From: JALRAP01 sp046302815
Lineage (GTDB): Bacteria; Bacteroidota; Bacteroidia; AKYH767-A; OLB10
Direction: 5' to 3'
Length of the DNA: 64,000 nucleotides
Assembly: GCA_046302815.1 (NCBI GenBank)
Contig: JBKCHO010000145.1
Coordinates: 4,046-68,045, forward strand
The notes under the pieces are model-generated. The model saw nothing but the letters and a program-made list of their open reading frames with translations, had not been told where the DNA came from and searched no databases. The position numbers and the translations under genes are program-made. Every line of letters starts with the position of its first letter. Position 1 is the first letter of the stretch. Below, one piece after another: positions 42,901 through 51,193 of this stretch.

Positions 42901-43065
42901 AGCTGCCCCCGGAGGGTGACCTACCTGAAGCTTGTAGGCAGCAGCTATAAATTCTCCACAATCCCAAAAGGATCCGGTCTCCTCAATGGTCATCAAATAG
43001 GTGATAGCAGCCACAGCAAAAGCGAGCCATCCCGTTAAGTTGTTGATTTGGTTGTATTTCTTCAT
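39928..43065 (-). CDS. DUF2723 polytopic membrane protein (putative GT-C glycosyltransferase)
   Basis: This 1045-aa protein has about a dozen membrane helices in the first 650 residues, a soluble region, and a helical, TPR-like C-terminus (from about residue 880: AMTALDKCLEVMPDKTVPYN). The N-terminus with ETGSFWDCGEFIAAAYKLQV and GHPPGAALFLLIGRIF is the DUF2723 signature. The acidic Asp-Cys-Gly-Glu on the first external loop resembles the catalytic acidic position of GT-C enzymes such as protein O-mannosyltransferases. A role in transferring sugars from a lipid carrier in the periplasm is therefore inferred. Substrate unknown. The neighbouring deacetylase fits a glycan-processing context. Confidence 0.82.
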   Translation of the reverse strand: MKKYNQINNLTGWLAFAVAAITYLMTIEETGSFWDCGEFIAAAYKLQVGHPPGAALFLLIGRIFTMFSFGDVNQVAIMVNGMSALSSAITILFLFWSITHIARKLIKVTDAELSTANYIGIMGSGLVGALAYTFSDSFWFSAVEGEVYAMSSMFTAIVFWAMLKWEHHADEKHSDKWLVLIAYLMGLSIGVHLLNLLTIPALAYIYYFRRYKPTKQGLIITALAGVAILGFVQYGIIQGFVKIGAHFDLLFVNTFGLPFWSGFLFFVALLVFGIYMGIRYSIRTSNYNLNTAFLCFAFIVLGYASYGQVVIRSMANPPMDENNPENAFALLSYLNREQYGDRPLFYGQHYSAKMVDQKEGSATYAELDGKYKKTGNKIEPVYDPTASTLFPRMHSNQDNHVAAYKEWMNIRSDRNPTMGENLGFFFSYQLGHMFWRYFLWNFAGRQNDIQGHGGSIKGNWISGIKALDEGRIGPMDDYPQSLGNNKAMNKFYMLPLILGLIGMFFHFYKSKYDGSVVMLLFFFTGIAIVIYLNQTPYQPRERDYAYAGSFYAFAIWIGLGVMALANFISKKLPAVVAGSTALTVSLVAVPFVMAKEGWDDHDRSHRFTSRDFAHNYLNSCSPNAIIFTNGDNDTFPLWYAQEVEGVRTDVRVVNLSLLNTDWYIEQMHHKAYDSDPVPFSLTYDKVIQGTRDYVPFYDRNIQGYANLKDVITLIGSDDPKFKAMTQGGELINFYPTKKFSIPVDSAKVVANGTVPKEMASRIVKNLEFEVDGNYLMKADIMILDLLAHNNWERPVYFAITVGSDSYLNLEDYFQLEGMAYRLVPVRNDRNPDGQIGSVNSNEMFNKMVNLFKWGNMSNPHVYLDQNNLNMTMNLRNNFGRLAEALLAEGKRDSAMTALDKCLEVMPDKTVPYNIMMIRVAEMYYAVANFGSTPARAAIKDPQDPNKILMPAVEATPASPYKRSQEAIAKADSIMNRLGAIYENDFKYYASLAKTKYFDGVQDDAGQCLAVFRELERIANRYGRPEIAASMKKRFEESEGRVFINR

Positions 43066-43088
43066 GATTTAATGGAAGGTATCCAGTG

Positions 43089-43120
43089 CGAATTTAGGAA
43101 ATGCACCGCTAGGGTTCAAA
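43089..43120 (-). promoter_or_regulatory. Promoter of the DUF2723-deacetylase operon
   Basis: On the minus strand, TTTG (43117-43120), a 20-bp spacer, then TAAATTCG (43089-43096), one mismatch from TAnnTTTG. Spacing fits the Bacteroidota -33/-7 promoter. It lies 23 nt upstream of the ATG at 43065. Confidence 0.5.
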
Positions 43121-43191
43121 GGAAGGTAAAAATCAATTCCATAGGGTACTAATGCAATGGCAAACAATACCGTAATCTGCTTGTTTTAAAC

Positions 43192-43199
43192 TAAATTTG
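43192..43199 (+). promoter_or_regulatory. -7 promoter element of ispG
   Basis: TAAATTTG is a full TAnnTTTG match, ending 11 nt before the ispG ATG, so the leader would be very short. No clear -33 element at the right spacing. Confidence 0.45.
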
Positions 43200-43210
43200 C
43201 TCATACAGAC

Positions 43211-45184
43211 ATGGAACCGATTTTAAGCTCCCAATATCCAGGAAGTCTGACTTCCTACAAAAGAAACCCCACCAAGGAGGTTCGGATCGGAGATATTCCC
43301 ATGGGTGGAAGCAACCCTATTCGTGTACAATCGATGACAACCACCGACACTATGGATACCATGGCTACGGTGGCGCAAAGTATTCGCATGATTGAAGCGG
43401 GTTGTGAGTATGTCCGGATTACAGCTCCTAGCATTAATGAAGCTAGGAATCTAGAAAACATCAAAAAAGAACTTAGGGCGAGAGGTTTTAACACGCCATT
43501 GATTGCCGACATTCATTTTACCCCGAATGCGGCGGAGATGGCCGCACGAATCGTAGAAAAGGTAAGAGTGAACCCGGGAAATTATGCCGATAAGAAAAAG
43601 TTTGAAACGATAGAATACACCGACCAAGCCTACATGGCTGAGTTGGATCGTATAAGGGAGCGATTCACGCCTTTGGTACGCATTTGCAAAGAGTATGGAA
43701 CGGCGATGCGCATAGGTACCAACCATGGATCTTTAAGTGACCGAATTCTTAGTAGATACGGTGACACCCCTATTGGGATGGTTGAATCCGCTTTGGAATT
43801 CCTCCGCATATGTCGTAACGAGTCGTTCCACAACATCGTACTCAGTATGAAGTCAAGCAATCCGCAAGTAATGGTGCAAGCTTACCGGATGCTGGTGATG
43901 AAAATGCGGGAGGAAAATATGGATTACCCGTTGCATCTGGGTGTAACAGAAGCTGGAGAGGGCGAGGATGGAAGAATCAAGTCTGCCGCAGGTATTGGTA
44001 CTTTGCTTGAAGATGGCATTGGTGACACCATTCGCGTCTCGCTGACTGAGGATCCTGAATTCGAGATTCCTGTTGCAAAGGCCTTGGTAGATCGCTACAA
44101 CAACAGAATAGCCAACCCAACGATTGCACCTGCTCCAATTGAACTGCCATATAATCCACTTCAATATTCCAAACGCGACTGCAATCCATGTTTGAATGTG
44201 GGAGGATCCCAAGTGCCTATTGTCGTTTGTGACTTGAGCCACCGCAAGGAAATCACAACCGCATCATTATTTCCTGCCGGCTACTCCTACTCTGTTCCGC
44301 TCGATAAATGGAATTTGGGTGATCAGGCGTGCGATTATATTTATGCCGGTGACAACCATGTTGGTTTCGACATTCCTGGAACATTGGGAATCATTTACAA
44401 TAACCAGTTGTGGAAACTCCACATGGACGAGCCTCGTAGCTATCCCCTGTTCTGCGGATGGGAATATCTGGAATCATCAGAAAAATCGCAGCAGCTCAAT
44501 TTCGTTGCCATTGATGCAACCGTCATTTTTGGGGATAACGACTTCCTCGAAAAAATCGCAGACGATCCTACTGTAGTCCTCATTTTAGACACCATGAACC
44601 CTCACGGCATGGCTGAGCAGCGCCGGGTTTTCATGGAACTAATGGTTCGAAAAATAAAGGCACCTGTTGTTATAAAAAGAAACTACTCCACCCAGGAGGA
44701 GCAATTATTGCAACTTCATGCTTCAACCGACATGGGCGCTTTGCTTTTGGATGGTTTTGGGGATGGCGTTTGGATCAAAGCGCCTGCCGTTGCTGAAAAA
44801 ACCATCAACACAACGGCTTTCGGCATACTACAGGCAGCGCGTTGCAGGATTTCTAAAACCGAATATATCAGTTGCCCTTCATGCGGACGCACTTTATTCG
44901 ACTTACAAGAAACAACCGCCAAGATCCGGTCCAGAACCGACCACTTGAAAGGGCTGAAGATCGGAATCATGGGTTGTATTGTAAACGGTCCAGGTGAGAT
45001 GGCGGATGCAGATTACGGCTATGTTGGTGTAGGTATAGGTAAGATCACTCTTTACAAAGGCAAAGAGGTAGTCAAGCGCAACATAGATTCATCTGTGGCC
45101 GTTGATGAGCTCATCGGGCTTATCCGTGAAAACGGCGATTGGTTAGAGCCCCAACCCTCAATTAACAAAGATTCATTAAACTAA
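43211..45184 (+). CDS. ispG: 4-hydroxy-3-methylbut-2-enyl diphosphate synthase IspG (long form)
   Basis: IspG (GcpE) is a 4Fe-4S enzyme converting MEcPP to HMBPP in the MEP isoprenoid pathway, which feeds the UppS encoded at 32722-33480. The N-terminal TIM barrel shows SMTTTDTMDT, VRITAPSINEA and ADIHFTPNAA. The C-terminal iron-sulfur domain has SCPSCGRTLFDLQ and IGIMGCIVNGPGEM, supplying the cluster cysteines. At 657 aa it is far longer than E. coli IspG (about 370). The difference is a central insert (about residues 270-540), known from Bacteroidota, Chlamydiae and plants. It starts the ispG-ferritin unit. Confidence 0.96.
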   Translation: MEPILSSQYPGSLTSYKRNPTKEVRIGDIPMGGSNPIRVQSMTTTDTMDTMATVAQSIRMIEAGCEYVRITAPSINEARNLENIKKELRARGFNTPLIADIHFTPNAAEMAARIVEKVRVNPGNYADKKKFETIEYTDQAYMAELDRIRERFTPLVRICKEYGTAMRIGTNHGSLSDRILSRYGDTPIGMVESALEFLRICRNESFHNIVLSMKSSNPQVMVQAYRMLVMKMREENMDYPLHLGVTEAGEGEDGRIKSAAGIGTLLEDGIGDTIRVSLTEDPEFEIPVAKALVDRYNNRIANPTIAPAPIELPYNPLQYSKRDCNPCLNVGGSQVPIVVCDLSHRKEITTASLFPAGYSYSVPLDKWNLGDQACDYIYAGDNHVGFDIPGTLGIIYNNQLWKLHMDEPRSYPLFCGWEYLESSEKSQQLNFVAIDATVIFGDNDFLEKIADDPTVVLILDTMNPHGMAEQRRVFMELMVRKIKAPVVIKRNYSTQEEQLLQLHASTDMGALLLDGFGDGVWIKAPAVAEKTINTTAFGILQAARCRISKTEYISCPSCGRTLFDLQETTAKIRSRTDHLKGLKIGIMGCIVNGPGEMADADYGYVGVGIGKITLYKGKEVVKRNIDSSVAVDELIGLIRENGDWLEPQPSINKDSLN

Positions 45185-45196
45185 AACCACAATAAC

Positions 45197-45691
45197 ATGC
45201 TATCAAAAAAAATCCAAGACCTATTGAACCGTCAGGTTGAACTAGAAGCCTCCTCCTCGCAATACTACCTGGCAATGGCATCCTGGGCCGAAGTGAACGG
45301 TTACAACGGCGTTTCCAAATTCCTTTACAAGCATTCAGACGAGGAGCGCATGCACATGCTCAAATTGATTCACTTCATCAATGAAAGAGGTGGCCATGGG
45401 GTAGTTCCAGCGCTTAAGGCTCCCAATGCCAAATTCAAAGGAATCCAGGAAATCTTTGAGATGATACTCAAACACGAGATTCATGTATCGAGTGAAATCA
45501 ATAAACTCGTAGGCAGTTGCCTTGCCGAAAAAGATTACACCACACACAACTTCCTTCAGTGGTATGTGTCTGAGCAAATCGAGGAAGAAGCCTTGGCAAG
45601 AAACATTCTGGATAAATTGAACCTGATTGGCAACGACAAGGGCGGTATGTACTTATTTGACCGCGATCTGGAGTCCCACTCTGGTCATTGA
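45197..45691 (+). CDS. ftnA: Ferritin
   Basis: This 164-aa four-helix-bundle protein stores iron as ferric mineral in a 24-mer shell. Ferroxidase ligands are visible as Glu in QVELEASSSQYYLAMASW, Glu and His in DEERMHMLKLIHF, and the later EQIEEEAL segment. This is the FtnA-type (non-haem) ferritin pattern, with no haem-Met context evident. It lies 12 bp after ispG, so probably co-transcribed, and is followed by a strong terminator. Confidence 0.94.
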   Translation: MLSKKIQDLLNRQVELEASSSQYYLAMASWAEVNGYNGVSKFLYKHSDEERMHMLKLIHFINERGGHGVVPALKAPNAKFKGIQEIFEMILKHEIHVSSEINKLVGSCLAEKDYTTHNFLQWYVSEQIEEEALARNILDKLNLIGNDKGGMYLFDRDLESHSGH

Positions 45692-45718
45692 TTACTATTC
45701 CATAATACAACAAAAACT

Positions 45719-45757
45719 GTTCCGGAGCCGTTAAACCGTTCTCCGGAACTTTTTTTT
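45719..45757 (+). terminator. Intrinsic terminator after ferritin
   Basis: GTTCCGGAG (45719-45727) pairs with CTCCGGAAC (45741-45749), with a 13-nt loop that can itself partly pair, followed by eight T residues. Confidence 0.95.
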
Positions 45758-45768
45758 AATCGATAAAG

Positions 45769-47394
45769 ATGAAATTCAAAGCAACACCTCTACTTTTTGT
45801 CTTGTTCCTTTTTGCCATGGATCAATACGGCGTAGCACAATCGCCGTCGACTTATAAATTTGATGCGCTTCTTCAAATGATTCGCTTCGGCTATGTGGAT
45901 ACTGTAAACGAGGAGCAATTGACTGAAGAGGCCATTCGTGCCGTTCTCAAAAAGCTGGATCCACACTCTGTCTACATCCCTGCAAAGGAATTGAAAGAAA
46001 TGAACGAACCATTGGTTGGGAAATTCGAGGGTGTTGGAATCCAATTCAACATTTTCGAAGATACCATCATGGTCACCCAAACGATTGCAGGCGGACCGTC
46101 TGAGAAGCTAGGCGTGCGTGCAGGCGATCGCATTGTGGAAATAGACGATGAAAAAGTAGCAGGAGTGAAATTCACCAACAATGATGTGATGAAGCGATTG
46201 CGTGGTGACAAGGGAACAAAAGTAAAGGTGGAAATTCTACGAAGAGGCGAACCTGAGCTGCTAGAGTTCATGATTACTCGGGATAAAATTCCGATTTTCA
46301 GTGTGGATGCCGCTTACATGGCAGATCAGGAAACAGGCTACATCAAAATAAGTCGCTTTGCGGATGCCACCGTAGAGGAATTCAAACAAGCTTTGAAAAA
46401 GCTTCAAGATAGCGGAATGAAAAACCTGATCCTGGACTTGTCTGGAAACGGTGGCGGATACTTGAATAGGGCGATAGAATTGGCTGATGAGTTTTTAGAA
46501 AAGGACAAGCTCATTGTTTACACCGAAGGATTAAACAGCCCGAAACAGTCTTTTTCGTCGAGCGAAACCGGTGGTTTCGAAAAAGGAAAGCTTGTGGTCA
46601 TCATTGATGAGACATCTGCATCTGCGAGCGAAATCGTATCAGGAGCTGTGCAGGACCACGACAGGGGACTAATTATCGGAAGAAGGTCGTTTGCAAAAGG
46701 CCTTGTGCAAAAACCAATGCCTCTTCCTGATGGATCTGCCATAAGACTTACCACGGCAAGATACCACACGCCATCCGGAAGATGTATACAGAAGCCTTAT
46801 GAAAAGGGCGATGAATATGATGAGGATATCTCCAATCGATTCAAGAATGGCGAATTGTATTCGGCCGACAGTATCAAGTTCAACGATTCGCTGATGTATA
46901 AAACCACAGGAGGCCGCAAGGTATTTGGTGGTGGTGGGGTGATGCCAGACATCTTCGTGCCATTGGATACGGCCTACAACAGCAAATACCTTTCTGATCT
47001 GCAACGCAAATCCGTTTTATTCGAATTCGCATTGAGCTATACAGACAGAAACCGTGATATGTTGAATTCGAGGTATCCGAACATTGGAGTTTATAAGAAA
47101 GACTTTCAGGTGGATGAGGACTTAATGAATGAGTTGGTAGCGTTCGGCGAGAAGAAAGGTGTACCCTTGGATTCCGCTGGTTATGCAACCTCAAAACCGC
47201 TTATGAAAGTGCAACTTCGTGCCCTCATTGCCAGAGATCTTTGGAACATTGAATCCTATTGGCAAATCATCAACGACAAGAATGATTTTTTCCGAATGGC
47301 GATGAAGTGCATGTATGATGAAACCTTTGTCAAAAACGGCATAGGTGTAGTTGACACATCCAAGAAGACCAAGCCGTCAAAGGGTAAGAAATAG
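45769..47394 (+). CDS. S41 family C-terminal processing peptidase
   Basis: This 541-aa exported serine protease has a signal peptide ending VAQ (about residue 24), a PDZ domain (about residues 88-170, with FEGVGIQF and GVRAGDRIVEIDD) and an S41 catalytic core. The nucleophile is placed at Ser285 in ETSASASEI and the general base at Lys310 in RRSFAKGLVQ, with the CtpA-typical 25-residue spacing. It also has LSGNGGGYL and TARYHTPSGRCIQ. Such tail-specific proteases trim periplasmic or lipoprotein substrates. The C-terminal tail is Lys-rich. Its 3' end overlaps the convergent gene by 18 nt. Confidence 0.94.
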   Translation: MKFKATPLLFVLFLFAMDQYGVAQSPSTYKFDALLQMIRFGYVDTVNEEQLTEEAIRAVLKKLDPHSVYIPAKELKEMNEPLVGKFEGVGIQFNIFEDTIMVTQTIAGGPSEKLGVRAGDRIVEIDDEKVAGVKFTNNDVMKRLRGDKGTKVKVEILRRGEPELLEFMITRDKIPIFSVDAAYMADQETGYIKISRFADATVEEFKQALKKLQDSGMKNLILDLSGNGGGYLNRAIELADEFLEKDKLIVYTEGLNSPKQSFSSSETGGFEKGKLVVIIDETSASASEIVSGAVQDHDRGLIIGRRSFAKGLVQKPMPLPDGSAIRLTTARYHTPSGRCIQKPYEKGDEYDEDISNRFKNGELYSADSIKFNDSLMYKTTGGRKVFGGGGVMPDIFVPLDTAYNSKYLSDLQRKSVLFEFALSYTDRNRDMLNSRYPNIGVYKKDFQVDEDLMNELVAFGEKKGVPLDSAGYATSKPLMKVQLRALIARDLWNIESYWQIINDKNDFFRMAMKCMYDETFVKNGIGVVDTSKKTKPSKGKK

Positions 47395-47985
47395 CCATTC
47401 CAAAACAAAGCCCAGAGTAAATCCAGCATAAACCTGGAGTGGATTGTGAGCGCCTAATAATATCCTTGCATTACCCAACATGCCGGAAATAAGTATGGCA
47501 TAGATGATAGGCGCAGATAGTCCTGCGTCTAATCGTATGGAAAGTCCTGTCAGCAAGCCTGCCAAACCTCCAATTCCCACCATGTGGATGCTGATTTTCC
47601 ATTTGAAATTAATGAGCCAAGCGGTAAGTATAGCTAATGCGGCACCCAGTACCATGTTGGCTAGTAATACCGGAATGGGAAGTTGCTTCAATAAATAATA
47701 TCCCATCAGGTAATATGCTGCTGTTGCAACAAACGGCAATTGTCTCTCTCGACTCGACTCCATCTCCAAGCTTTGAATGGATCCCCGTTGCAGTAGAAAA
47801 ACGGCCGTGATTATGGGCAGCGCAGCTGTTGTAATAAATACCACAGATAGTACAACTTGCTGAACATGTCCGGAAATACTGAATGCCAAATAGGTATTCA
47901 GATTGAGCACCAGCATCACCGCATAAAAAGGCATGAATAGCGGATGCAGCACATAAGAGAGCAATCGCGCTAAATGCAAAAACAT
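47377..47985 (-). CDS. PAP2-like integral membrane protein with degenerate catalytic motifs
   Basis: This 202-aa protein has five or six hydrophobic helices. The end segment ARILLGAHNPLQVYAGF resembles the third PAP2 phosphatase motif (Arg, five residues, His), but the expected Asp is replaced by Gln. The central SIHMVGIGG stands where SGH would be. It may therefore be a non-catalytic or altered member of the PAP2 superfamily; such proteins are common in Bacteroidota without a known role. Its 3' end overlaps the convergent S41 protease gene by 18 nt. Confidence 0.68.
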   Translation of the reverse strand: MFLHLARLLSYVLHPLFMPFYAVMLVLNLNTYLAFSISGHVQQVVLSVVFITTAALPIITAVFLLQRGSIQSLEMESSRERQLPFVATAAYYLMGYYLLKQLPIPVLLANMVLGAALAILTAWLINFKWKISIHMVGIGGLAGLLTGLSIRLDAGLSAPIIYAILISGMLGNARILLGAHNPLQVYAGFTLGFVLEWLFLTL

Positions 47986-48087
47986 TTGGTTCTGTTTTAA
48001 AATTGTATGAAGGGTGGCTTTGTAAAGCTAAATGTTTACTGTCAAATCGATTGATGTGATTTCTCGAAGTAAAACAAGATGAAACCA

Positions 48088-49560
48088 CTAGAGTTCTTTG
48101 CGTAGTCTCGCGACGGGAATACCTAATTGCTCACGATACTTGGCAACAGTCCGACGAGCGATATTATATCCTTTTTGATTCAGAATTTCCATGAGTTTCT
48201 CGTCGGGTAGCGGCTTCCTTTTGTCTTCCGCGCCGATGGCATCAGAAAGAATCTTCTTCACTTCACGGCTTGAAACCTCCTCACCAGAATCAGTTGACAA
48301 AGCCTCGGAGAAAAATGTCTTGAGCAAGAAAGTACCAAATGGCGTTTGAACATACTTGCTATTGGCGACCCGAGAAACAGTGGATATATCCAGTTGCACG
48401 ATTTCAGCAATGTCTTTAAGAATCATGGGCCGAAGTTTCTTCTCATCTCCCTCGGAAAAATAATCCTTTTGATAGTTCATGATCGCATCCATTGTACGGA
48501 TGAGAGTAATCTGGCGTTGTCGGATAGCATCTATGAACCATTTGGCTGCATCGAGTTTCTGCTTTACAAACGCAACGGCTTCTCGACCAGCTCTGCTGTT
48601 GCTCTCCTTGCTGTATTCTGCCAGCATCTTGGTGTATTGCCGGCTGATACGCAAGTCAGGCGCGTTTCGTGAATTCAAGGATAGCTCCAAGACTCCATCA
48701 TTGTTGTTGATTATGAAGTCTGGTATGATGTGTTGTGAAGAGCGACTGTCATCTGCAAAGCTACCTCCAGGCCTTGGATTCAAATGCAGTATTTCCGATA
48801 TCGCGTCACGGAGATGTTCGTCATCCAGCTCCATGGCTTTCTCAATTTTATCATAATGCTTCTTGGAAAACTCATCCATGTATTGATCGAGAATGGCCAT
48901 GGCATTTCGAACCGACTCTTTGCGAGGATCCTTACGGACGAGTTGCAACATTAGGCATTCCCTTAAGTCGCGAGCACCTATACCAGCTGGGTCAAAAGTC
49001 TGAATGACATGTAAAACCTCCTCTACCTCCTCCGCTTTGGCTTCGACACCTTGTGAAAAAGCCAGGTCATCGCAAAGCGACGAAAGGTCACGACGCAAAT
49101 ACCCATCCTCATCCAAACTACCAATCAAATGTGTTGCTATCAGATACTGCTTGTCATCGAAATCGCAAAGTCCAAGCTGCGAAAGCAAAATCTCTTGGGA
49201 TGAATTTCCGGACACGATTGGGATTTCGGTGCGTTCTTCATCAGGTCCGGAATTATTCGATTTTGTCTTATAATCGGGCTCGTCATCTTGAATATAGTCA
49301 GAGATATCGAAATCGTCGCGCTCCTCACCACCACCATCCTGATCATCCATTGAGTTATCACTTGCTTCCAAATCTTCGTCTCTTTCATCACCTTCATCCT
49401 GATCATCCTGCGGACCCTCTTCCAACGCAGGATTGATCTCCAATTCTTCTTTGATTCGTTGCTCCAGAGCCATAGTAGGCACCTGCAATAGCTTCATAAG
49501 TTGAATCTGTTGGGGAGACAACTTTTGTAAAAGCTTTTGCTGGAGGGATTGCTTGAGCAC
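48088..49560 (-). CDS. rpoN: RNA polymerase sigma-54 factor RpoN
   Basis: This 490-aa sigma factor recognises -24/-12 promoters and needs an enhancer-binding ATPase. Region I at the N-terminus is Gln/Leu-rich (LKQSLQQKLLQKLSPQQIQL). Region II is an unusually acidic stretch (about residues 50-95). The core-binding and HTH domains follow (ILKDIAEIVQLDISTVSRV), and the RpoN box ARRTVAKYRE is close to the C-terminus. All parts are complete. It lies 127 bp downstream of asnS, a frequent Bacteroidota pairing. Confidence 0.97.
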   Translation of the reverse strand: MLKQSLQQKLLQKLSPQQIQLMKLLQVPTMALEQRIKEELEINPALEEGPQDDQDEGDERDEDLEASDNSMDDQDGGGEERDDFDISDYIQDDEPDYKTKSNNSGPDEERTEIPIVSGNSSQEILLSQLGLCDFDDKQYLIATHLIGSLDEDGYLRRDLSSLCDDLAFSQGVEAKAEEVEEVLHVIQTFDPAGIGARDLRECLMLQLVRKDPRKESVRNAMAILDQYMDEFSKKHYDKIEKAMELDDEHLRDAISEILHLNPRPGGSFADDSRSSQHIIPDFIINNNDGVLELSLNSRNAPDLRISRQYTKMLAEYSKESNSRAGREAVAFVKQKLDAAKWFIDAIRQRQITLIRTMDAIMNYQKDYFSEGDEKKLRPMILKDIAEIVQLDISTVSRVANSKYVQTPFGTFLLKTFFSEALSTDSGEEVSSREVKKILSDAIGAEDKRKPLPDEKLMEILNQKGYNIARRTVAKYREQLGIPVARLRKEL

Positions 49561-49687
49561 TATTTTATGCGATTGAAGGGGTTGGCGACATAGAAAGCTG
49601 CAAACTAAAAGTCGGTCTTCTGCTGGTTACAATATTGCCATGATTATCTCTGAGAAACGAGTTGTTGGAAGAAAATCCGGATCCAAA

Positions 49688-51076
49688 TCAAAACTCAGCA
49701 TTCAATGGGGTTCGAGGGAAAGGTATGACATCTCTGATATTTCCCATGCCAGTGATGAATAGAATGAGCCTTTCAAAACCCAAACCGAAGCCCGCATGTG
49801 GAACCGTTCCGAATTTTCTTGTCTCCAAATACCACCATAGGCTTTGTTCGTGAATACCCATTTCATGTATTCGCGTACGCAACTTATCATAGTCCTCTTC
49901 ACGCTGTGATCCTCCAACAATTTCGCCAATGCCTGGGAACAAAACATCCATTGCCCGAACCGTCTTGCCGTCATCGTTTTGTTTCATGTAAAACGCTTTG
50001 ATGTGCTTTGGATAGTCGAAAAGGATTACCGGTTTTTGGAAATGCTTTTCAACCAAATATCGTTCGTGCTCAGACTGCAGATCCGTACCCCATTCAACTT
50101 TGTACTCGAATTTTTGCCCGGAGTTTTTCAATATCTCAACGGCCTCGGTATAGGGAAGTCTGACAAAGTCGTTTTCAGTTACACTCTTCAACCTTTGTAT
50201 CAAACCCTCATCATACATTTTATTTAGGAACTCCAAGTCATCTTTACAATGCTCAAGGGCATAATGAACCAGGTACTTCAACATGTCCTCCACGAGATCC
50301 ATGTTGTCGGCCAATTCGTAAAATGCCATTTCGGGTTCAATCATCCAGAACTCCGCCAAATGACGCGCTGTATTCGAATTCTCAGCACGGAAGGTGGGAC
50401 CGAAGGTATAAATCAGTCCTAGGGCCAAGGCTCCAAGTTCACCCTCCAATTGACCACTTACGGTCAGGTTGGTTTCTCTTCCGAAAAAATCCTGGCTGTA
50501 ATCAATGGATCCATCTTCTTTTCTTGGTGGCTGGTTTGCATCGAGTGTAGTTACTCGGAACATGGCTCCAGCACCTTCAGCATCGGATCCTGTTATGATA
50601 GGAGTATGCAAATAGTAAAAGCCGCGATCGTTAAAATATTTGTGGATGGCAAAGGCCATTGCATGTCGTATTCTGAACACAGCCCCAAAGGTGTTGGTGC
50701 GGGGACGCAAGTGTGCTATTTCGCGCAAAAACTCAAGGGAGTGTCCTTTCTTTTGTAGCGGGTAGGTTTCCGGGTCGGCCTCACCGTAAATATGAATGCT
50801 GGTGGCTTGCACCTCCACAGGCTGTCCCGACCCTTGCGATGGCACCAGTTTGCCTTCTATGGAAACAGCACATCCCGTTTGTATCCGCTTGATTAACGAT
50901 TCATCAAATGCGTTCGGGTCGGCAACCACTTGGATGTTGTGGATGGTGCTGCCATCGTTGATGGCAATGAATACGACATTCTTATTTCCACGACGCGTGC
51001 GAACCCATCCTTTGACACAAACAGGTTGATCAGAGGGTGTTGATGACAAAAGCTGCTTGACAGGTTGATGTTTCAT
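49688..51076 (-). CDS. asnS: Asparaginyl-tRNA synthetase
   Basis: This 462-aa class II synthetase charges tRNA-Asn with asparagine. An N-terminal OB-fold anticodon-binding domain (about residues 1-110; VKGWVRTRRGNKNVVFIAIN) precedes the catalytic domain, which has motif 2 (FRAENSNTARHLAEFWMIE) and motif 3 (GFGLGFERLILFITGM). EFWMIEPEMAF and the overall length fit AsnRS rather than AspRS. It precedes rpoN on the same strand. Confidence 0.96.
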   Translation of the reverse strand: MKHQPVKQLLSSTPSDQPVCVKGWVRTRRGNKNVVFIAINDGSTIHNIQVVADPNAFDESLIKRIQTGCAVSIEGKLVPSQGSGQPVEVQATSIHIYGEADPETYPLQKKGHSLEFLREIAHLRPRTNTFGAVFRIRHAMAFAIHKYFNDRGFYYLHTPIITGSDAEGAGAMFRVTTLDANQPPRKEDGSIDYSQDFFGRETNLTVSGQLEGELGALALGLIYTFGPTFRAENSNTARHLAEFWMIEPEMAFYELADNMDLVEDMLKYLVHYALEHCKDDLEFLNKMYDEGLIQRLKSVTENDFVRLPYTEAVEILKNSGQKFEYKVEWGTDLQSEHERYLVEKHFQKPVILFDYPKHIKAFYMKQNDDGKTVRAMDVLFPGIGEIVGGSQREEDYDKLRTRIHEMGIHEQSLWWYLETRKFGTVPHAGFGLGFERLILFITGMGNIRDVIPFPRTPLNAEF

Positions 51077-51143
51077 CTTAAAAATTCAAGTTTCAAGATA
51101 CAAAAATCGGCTTTTTGGTCGAAGAAGGCAATAGTCAAAAACA

Positions 51144-51173
51144 AAGGAGGCTGCCTAAATAGGCAGCCTCCTT
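51144..51173 (-). terminator. Intrinsic terminator of the T9SS-cargo gene
   Basis: AAGGAGGCTGCCTA pairs with TAGGCAGCCTCCTT around a 2-nt loop. On the minus strand the stem is followed by TGTTTTTG. It lies 21 bp after the stop of the gene at 51194-52990 and ahead of asnS. Confidence 0.9.
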
Positions 51174-51193
51174 AAAAGGTTTTGGTAGTGAAA

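Noticed and set aside
49260..49440. Alternate-frame ORFs opposite the acidic region of rpoN
   Set aside because: They arise from the GAT/GAA-rich coding sequence; RpoN frame is complete with all domains.
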